Of a stretch of DNA of 64,000 nucleotides, positions 59,941-64,000 are shown one piece after another. How positions within the stretch are numbered: position 1 is the first letter of the stretch; each line of letters begins with the position of its first letter. The DNA lies in NCBI GenBank assembly GCA_964472525.1, contig CAYYLL010000001.1, positions 1 to 64,000 on the forward strand, in the 5' to 3' direction. This DNA is from SZUA-37 sp964472525 (GTDB lineage: Bacteria; Pseudomonadota; Gammaproteobacteria; UBA6429; Thiohalophilaceae). The notes beneath the pieces were generated by a model. That model saw only the letters and a program-made list of their open reading frames with translations, was not told the origin of the DNA and did not search any database. The position numbers and the translations under genes were made by a program.

Positions 59941-60518
59941 AGTTATTCAGTTATATGTACGACCGTGCATTGGTTTACTCTAAACACCCTAAAGCCCCCC
60001 TTTATTTATCAATTTTAAGTTTTATTGAATCCTCTTTTTTCCCCTTCCCACCACCGGATGTGATGCTGGCACCCATGTGTTTAGCCGAGCGTGAAAAAGC
60101 ATGGCGTTATGCTTTGCTCACCACGATTATGTCGGTGTTGGGTGGGTTATTGGGTTATGCGATTGGTGCTTTGGCTTTTGATGCGGTCGAACCCATTATA
60201 AAGTCAGTGGGGTATTGGGATAAATATGAAACGATTAAATACTGGTTTCATGAATGGGGGATTGGCGTTATTTTTATTGCCGGTTTTTCACCGATACCTT
60301 ATAAATTAATTACCATTACCTCTGGCGTGGTAGGGATGGCACTTTTCCCCTTTATTATTGCATCTGTTATTGGTCGAGCGTCACGTTTTTATTTGGTGGC
60401 GGGTTTAATTTATTTAGGCGGTGAAAAAATGGAACGTAACCTGCGACAACATATCGATGTCATTGGTTGGGGTATGGTTATTATTATTGTTGTTGCGTAT
60501 TTTGTATTGAGAAGTTAA
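59937..60518 (+). CDS. yqaA: YqaA/DedA-family membrane protein
   Basis: This 193-residue SNARE-associated (DedA-like) membrane protein contains SILSFIESSFFPFPPPDVML, GGLLGYAIGALAFD, FIAGFSPIPYKLITITSGVV and a GRASRFYLVAGLIY motif, with about five hydrophobic segments. Related DedA proteins are proposed lipid flippases or proton-motive-force-linked transporters. The gene sits between pcm and nlpD, a common position, and its stop overlaps the nlpD start by one base. Confidence 0.88.
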   Translation: MKLFSYMYDRALVYSKHPKAPLYLSILSFIESSFFPFPPPDVMLAPMCLAEREKAWRYALLTTIMSVLGGLLGYAIGALAFDAVEPIIKSVGYWDKYETIKYWFHEWGIGVIFIAGFSPIPYKLITITSGVVGMALFPFIIASVIGRASRFYLVAGLIYLGGEKMERNLRQHIDVIGWGMVIIIVVAYFVLRS

Positions 60519-61345
60519 TGCAAAAAAGTCGATATTTAAAAATTATTTATTTATTACTTATTAGTCTTAGCTTAATAAGTTGTACACAATATTTAAAATC
60601 GAATGCTAAAACAACTTCTTTCCACTCTAAACGTGAATTGTATCGCCCCCCTAAATATCATCGGGTGCAAAAGGGTGAAACTTTGTATTCAATTGCTTGG
60701 TTTTATGGCTATGATTATCGCCAAATAGCCTTGTGGAATGACATTGATTACCCTTATCTGATAAAGCCGAATCAGGAAATTCAGCTCTACCCTTCCTTAG
60801 TGAGACGTGCGTCACAAAATACATATATCCGATCTGCGAAAAAAGCACACACGCCAGAATACAAAGTACGTCGAGAGCATCGTAAGGTGGTACAACAGAC
60901 AAAAAGAAGTATCTGGCGGAAGCGGGCCAAAACTAAAAGAACACATAAAGCTCAGAAATCGAATTATGCATCGAATATTGTATGGCATTGGCCCACCCGA
61001 GGTAAAATTATACGCCGTTTTAGTTCAAAACATGGTAAAAAAGGAATTGGAATTTCAGGTAAACGTGGTCAACGAATTCTAGCTGCAGCTGCTGGTAGAG
61101 TTGTGTATAGTGGCAGTGGTCTACGTGGCTACGGACAGCTTATTATTATAAAACATAACAACACCTATCTTAGTGCCTATGCCAATAACAAAAAAATATG
61201 GGTAAAAGAGCAACAAAAAGTAAAGTTAGGACAGCATATTGCCGATATGGGTAGTAATGGGGAAAATCATTCAATGTTACATTTTGAAATCCGTAAGAAT
61301 GGAAAACCCGTTAACCCGGTTCGTTACTTGCCTAAGTTATTCTAA
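60518..61345 (+). CDS. nlpD: Murein hydrolase activator lipoprotein NlpD
   Basis: NlpD activates AmiC at the septum. ATG 60518 yields a 275-residue lipoprotein with a lipobox (LSLISC) near residue 22, a LysM domain (YHRVQKGETLYSIAWFYGYD), a Lys/Arg-rich linker and a C-terminal LytM domain. The LytM active site is degenerate: the metal-binding His and Asp of HxGxD are replaced (GIGISGKRG) and YAH is YAN, as in true NlpD activators. It directly precedes rpoS, whose promoter in enterics lies inside nlpD. Confidence 0.94.
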   Translation: MQKSRYLKIIYLLLISLSLISCTQYLKSNAKTTSFHSKRELYRPPKYHRVQKGETLYSIAWFYGYDYRQIALWNDIDYPYLIKPNQEIQLYPSLVRRASQNTYIRSAKKAHTPEYKVRREHRKVVQQTKRSIWRKRAKTKRTHKAQKSNYASNIVWHWPTRGKIIRRFSSKHGKKGIGISGKRGQRILAAAAGRVVYSGSGLRGYGQLIIIKHNNTYLSAYANNKKIWVKEQQKVKLGQHIADMGSNGENHSMLHFEIRKNGKPVNPVRYLPKLF

Positions 61346-61373
61346 CCACAGAATAGTGATTTTTCAGTAGGTA

Positions 61374-62402
61374 ATGAAAATGGAAAAAAATAATAAACAA
61401 AAACAGGATGGAAACTCAATGGATGCGACTGAAGTAGATGCAACAATCGATGTAAACCTTGAAGATGATGTCGAGGAAACCGAACTTGATCTCGGAAGCG
61501 ATGGTGTTGTTGAAAAAGTTGAAGAAGAAACCAAAAAATTTGCAGCAGGTTCAGTTTCTAACGGACAGCTAGATGCAACCCGAATTTATCTTAGCGAAAT
61601 TGGATTTTCCGCATTACTAACAGCAGAAGAAGAGGTTTTTTATGCTCGCAAATCCTTAAAAGGGGATGAAAAGTCTCGCGCAAAAATGATCGAATGTAAT
61701 CTTCGACTCGTTGTAAAAATTGCTCGTCGTTATTTAAACAGAGGTTTAGCTTTGCTGGACTTAATCGAAGAAGGTAATTTAGGCTTAATTCGCGCAGTTG
61801 AAAAATTTGATCCTGAACGGGGTTTTCGCTTTTCAACTTATGCCACTTGGTGGATCCGTCAAACCATTGAACGAGCCATTATGAACCAGACTCGTACTAT
61901 TCGTTTACCGATTCATGTTGTCAAAGAAATTAATATTTACTTACGTGCTGCGCGGCATTTAGCGCAAACACTCGACCATGAACCCAGCCCAGAAGAAATT
62001 GCCGAAATGCTGGATAAGCCTATCGGTGACGTAAAACGGATGTTGGGATTAAATGAACGCATTACCTCGGTTGATTCACCCATTGGTCCCGATGGTGAAA
62101 ATTCATTACTCGATGCGATCCCCGATGATGCCAATAACGATCCCATTCTTTTACTCCAGGATAAAGATGTAAAAGACAATATTGAGATTTGGCTTGAAAA
62201 GCTCACCGACAAACAGCGAGAGGTTGTTGAGCGCCGTTTCGGTTTGCACGGCCATGATATATCGACACTGGAAGATGTAGGTAATTCCATTGGAGTCACG
62301 CGTGAACGTGTTCGCCAAATTCAAATCGAAGCCTTACGTAAATTGCGTGAAATACTGGAAAGTGAGGGTTTTTCGGGAGATGCGCTTTTTAAAGAACAAT
62401 AG
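61374..62402 (+). CDS. rpoS: RNA polymerase sigma factor RpoS
   Basis: RpoS directs the general stress and stationary-phase response. The 342-residue group 2 sigma factor has an acidic N-terminal extension, region 1.2 (DATRIYLSEIGFSALLTAEE E), region 2 (NLRLVVKIARRYLNRGLALL DLIEEGNLGLIRAVEKFDPE with FSTYATWWIRQTIERAIM), region 3 and region 4 (TLEDVGNSIGVTRERVRQIQ). Start may be ATG 61374 or 61380. Position after nlpD is the conserved one. Confidence 0.97.
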   Translation: MKMEKNNKQKQDGNSMDATEVDATIDVNLEDDVEETELDLGSDGVVEKVEEETKKFAAGSVSNGQLDATRIYLSEIGFSALLTAEEEVFYARKSLKGDEKSRAKMIECNLRLVVKIARRYLNRGLALLDLIEEGNLGLIRAVEKFDPERGFRFSTYATWWIRQTIERAIMNQTRTIRLPIHVVKEINIYLRAARHLAQTLDHEPSPEEIAEMLDKPIGDVKRMLGLNERITSVDSPIGPDGENSLLDAIPDDANNDPILLLQDKDVKDNIEIWLEKLTDKQREVVERRFGLHGHDISTLEDVGNSIGVTRERVRQIQIEALRKLREILESEGFSGDALFKEQ

Positions 62403-62444
62403 TCTAAATAATCGTAAGCATTTCACTAATGGCTAATATTTACG

Positions 62445-62485
62445 TTGCAAATACATTTTTTATCTATATAATGTAGTATATACAT
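62445..62485 (+). promoter_or_regulatory. Promoter and palindromic operator of the Xre-RES module
   Basis: A near-consensus -35 ttgcaa (62445-62450) and perfect -10 tataat (62467-62472) with 16-bp spacing precede a near-palindrome atgtagtatatacat (62471-62485). That is the usual position for autorepression by the Xre antitoxin. Confidence 0.65.
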
Positions 62486-62506
62486 CGTATTTAAGGGGTG
62501 TTTATA

Positions 62507-62863
62507 ATGAGCGTAGCAATCCATGCGGTTTTAAGCGAAGAAAAGGTACTGGCAAAGGCATTTACGAATGCAGGTAAGGCTTTGGGTGTGCCTCAGGCCG
62601 ATTTAGGTCGGATTATTGGCAAAGATCGTAGTAATTTCCGCAATGGTATTGACCCAAAAACAAAATCAGGCGAACTAGCGTTATTATTTATACGCTGTTA
62701 CCGCAGCTTGTTTGCGCTAGTTGGAGGGCAAGCCCAAGACATGCAGCATTGGATGCAGACCGAAAATAGCCACACGGGTGGCATACCGACGGAACAAATA
62801 AAAACCGTAACGGGGTTAGCCTATGTGGTGGAATACCTCGATGCAATCCGTGCAAAAATTTAA
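62507..62863 (+). CDS. Xre/MbcA/ParS-type antitoxin
   Basis: ATG 62507, after an aaggggtg ribosome binding site, gives a 118-residue protein. It has an N-terminal Xre-like HTH (KAFTNAGKALGVPQADLGRI IGKDRSNF) and a C-terminal toxin-binding domain (ALLFIRCYRSLFALVGGQ, MQHWMQTENSHTGGIP, VTGLAYVVEYLDAI), the MbcA/ParS signature. It should neutralise the downstream RES toxin by blocking its active site and repress the operon. An alternative start 9 bp upstream exists. Confidence 0.9.
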   Translation: MSVAIHAVLSEEKVLAKAFTNAGKALGVPQADLGRIIGKDRSNFRNGIDPKTKSGELALLFIRCYRSLFALVGGQAQDMQHWMQTENSHTGGIPTEQIKTVTGLAYVVEYLDAIRAKI

Positions 62864-62884
62864 ACAGGCTTAAAAAATAAAGAT

Positions 62885-63637
62885 ATGGATATCTGGGTAC
62901 GGAGCAATGCACAACAACATATCACCACCATTAGTGATGACTTTGTACGTATCGTGGAAAGTCAGCAACAAATCGCCACGACCCGCATTGTCGACTCTCT
63001 TGAAGAACAGGCAATTTTGGAGTTGCTGTTAGAAACAACCAAGCCACCTGTCATGAGTAATACTCGCCATCTGCACTATTTATTTTCAACCCCGTTTCGC
63101 TATCCACCGTTAAAGCACGGTTCTCGTTTTGGGTCTCGATTTGAACCGAGCTTGTTATATGGCTCTAAAACCATCGAAACCTTATTAATTGAATGCAGTT
63201 ATTATCGTTTTTTGTTTTGGAACGGGATGATGGAGCCACCTAAATCTAAAAAATTTATTACTGAACACACCGTATTTGCCGGGCGGTATTATTCAGAAAA
63301 AGGACTGCGGCTACACGATATTGCCTTTAGTGAACACAGCGATGCTTTGCGGCATCCTGCCAGTTACACGGTTACCCAGACATTGGGGAGTGCCATGCGC
63401 GAAGCAGGAATAGAAGCCTTTGAATATTCGTCGGCAAGGGATGTAAAAAAAGGTATTAATATCGCTCTTTATACCGCCAATGCCTTAATGGTTAACGAGC
63501 CTTTATATAAGAGTCAATGGATATGCAGCACCACCGCCAATAATGTGCGCTTTTCCAGTCGGGATGACAGCAAGGTTTATGGTTTTAATATCAATGAATT
63601 TACGGTTGATGGGGCTTTACCCTCAGCGGCTGTTTAA
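62885..63637 (+). CDS. RES-domain toxin (NAD+-targeting)
   Basis: This 250-residue RES-family protein has the domain's hallmark GSRFGSRFEPSLLYGSKTIE (Arg81/Arg85, Tyr92), a catalytic Glu (Glu98 or Glu103 in TIETLLIE) and a Ser in EAFEYSSARD (about 182). RES toxins are ADP-ribosyltransferase-like enzymes that degrade NAD+ (MbcT) or ADP-ribosylate metabolic enzymes (ParT). It is 21 bp after its Xre antitoxin and its stop overlaps the convergent neighbour. All key residues look present, so it may be active. Confidence 0.9.
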   Translation: MDIWVRSNAQQHITTISDDFVRIVESQQQIATTRIVDSLEEQAILELLLETTKPPVMSNTRHLHYLFSTPFRYPPLKHGSRFGSRFEPSLLYGSKTIETLLIECSYYRFLFWNGMMEPPKSKKFITEHTVFAGRYYSEKGLRLHDIAFSEHSDALRHPASYTVTQTLGSAMREAGIEAFEYSSARDVKKGINIALYTANALMVNEPLYKSQWICSTTANNVRFSSRDDSKVYGFNINEFTVDGALPSAAV

Positions 63638-64000
63638 ATTATTAATAATCCGGCCACTACAAAACGATTCTCTGAAACCAGTACATTAAAAGTACGGCAG
63701 GCAGAGGCGGTATTCATCACCTCAACACCAATACCGGCTTGGTGAAATGACTGCAAGGCCTGATGGTCGGGGAAGGTCAGGTTTTTGCCAGTGCCAAGAA
63801 TCACCAACTCGGGTTGTTGTGAAATCAGTAGTTTAAAGCTTTCTAACGACCATTCACTGACGGCGCTGTATTGCCACTGCTCGATAATTTGGTTGGGCGT
63901 GAGTATAAAACTGCTTTTCATCGACTGAATATGATTGCCGCTTGTTTCGCTATTTTGGTTGCCTGAAAGGGCAATATTGATTTCACCGCTGTCATAACTT
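63634..64000 (-). CDS. Mth938-like (DUF498) protein, partial at the window edge
   Basis: The minus-strand frame has no stop up to the window end. Upstream of the Met at 63921 it continues through YDSGEINIALSGNQNSET, so the true start lies beyond 64000. Visible family features are SFILTPNQIIEQWQY, PELVILGTGKNLTFP and GIGVEVMNTASACRTFNVLV. Members are small globular proteins, some of them assembly factors related to NDUFAF3; the bacterial role is unclear. Confidence 0.82.
   Translation of the reverse strand, partial: SYDSGEINIALSGNQNSETSGNHIQSMKSSFILTPNQIIEQWQYSAVSEWSLESFKLLISQQPELVILGTGKNLTFPDHQALQSFHQAGIGVEVMNTASACRTFNVLVSENRFVVAGLLII

Noticed and set aside
1..64000. CRISPR arrays, rRNA operons or tRNA genes.
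   Set aside because: No regularly spaced repeats and no tRNA-like cloverleaf or rRNA sequence were seen by eye; a tRNAscan and CRISPR search would settle this.

Overview
This 64 kb window comes from an AT-rich gammaproteobacterium. From about 16.3 kb to the right end it carries the classic gammaproteobacterial housekeeping order (dapE-dapD-dapC, glnD-map, rpsB-tsf-pyrH-frr-uppS-cdsA-dxr-rseP-bamA-skp-lpxD-fabZ-lpxA, rnhB-dnaE-accA-tilS-pyrG-eno-ftsB-ispD-ispF-truD-surE-pcm-yqaA-nlpD-rpoS). The order resembles Pseudomonas-type chromosomes more than Escherichia. Nothing in the window fixes the species.

Region 1 (1-16.3 kb) is an integron gene-cassette array. Small, mostly rightward, mostly promoterless genes alternate with about 15 attC recombination sites or recognisable remnants (an RYYYAAC-like left core, an imperfect palindrome, then a GTTRRRY-like right core). 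The cassettes encode a PsiE-like membrane protein, a Phd/ParE toxin-antitoxin pair, a YdeI/OmpD-associated protein, small membrane proteins, a lipoprotein with a helical partner, a zinc-ribbon/HEPN-like protein interrupted by a 7-bp triplication, a broken methyltransferase, an AhpD/CMD-like protein, a DUF805 protein, a DUF6868-like protein and several unknowns. No integrase is visible; the attC orientation would put intI to the left of the window, or this is an array without an integrase. The array is full of decaying insertion sequences (five IS110/IS1111-type remnants and two pieces of an IS3-family element) and of cassette genes broken by single stop codons or small indels. A 289-bp ORF-less unit containing a strong hairpin occurs twice.

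Region 2 (16.3-25.7 kb) is mainly on the minus strand: lysine/diaminopimelate synthesis (dapE, yffB-like, dapD, dapC), glnD and map. Three plus-strand genes (EamA transporter, VOC protein, HDOD protein) lie between the two groups.

Region 3 (25.7-46.2 kb) holds translation and envelope genes: S2, EF-Ts, UMP kinase, ribosome recycling factor, isoprenoid and phospholipid precursor enzymes, RseP, BamA, Skp and the lipid A genes. lpxB is inverted relative to lpxA and is followed on the minus strand by gnnB- and gnnA-like genes. This predicts a lipid A built on a 2,3-diamino sugar. rnhB and dnaE follow.

Region 4 (46.2-49.4 kb) is an accessory patch: a DsrE/SaoD-like gene followed by a fragment resembling an attC site, and a minus-strand pair of a GCS2-type ligase and an M14-type deacylase.

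Region 5 (49.4-64 kb) resumes the core: accA, tilS, pyrG, eno, ftsB, ispDF, truD, a divergent Smr gene, surE, pcm, yqaA-like, nlpD and rpoS. An Xre-RES toxin-antitoxin pair sits just after rpoS, and an Mth938-like gene runs off the right edge. I saw no rRNA, tRNA or CRISPR array.
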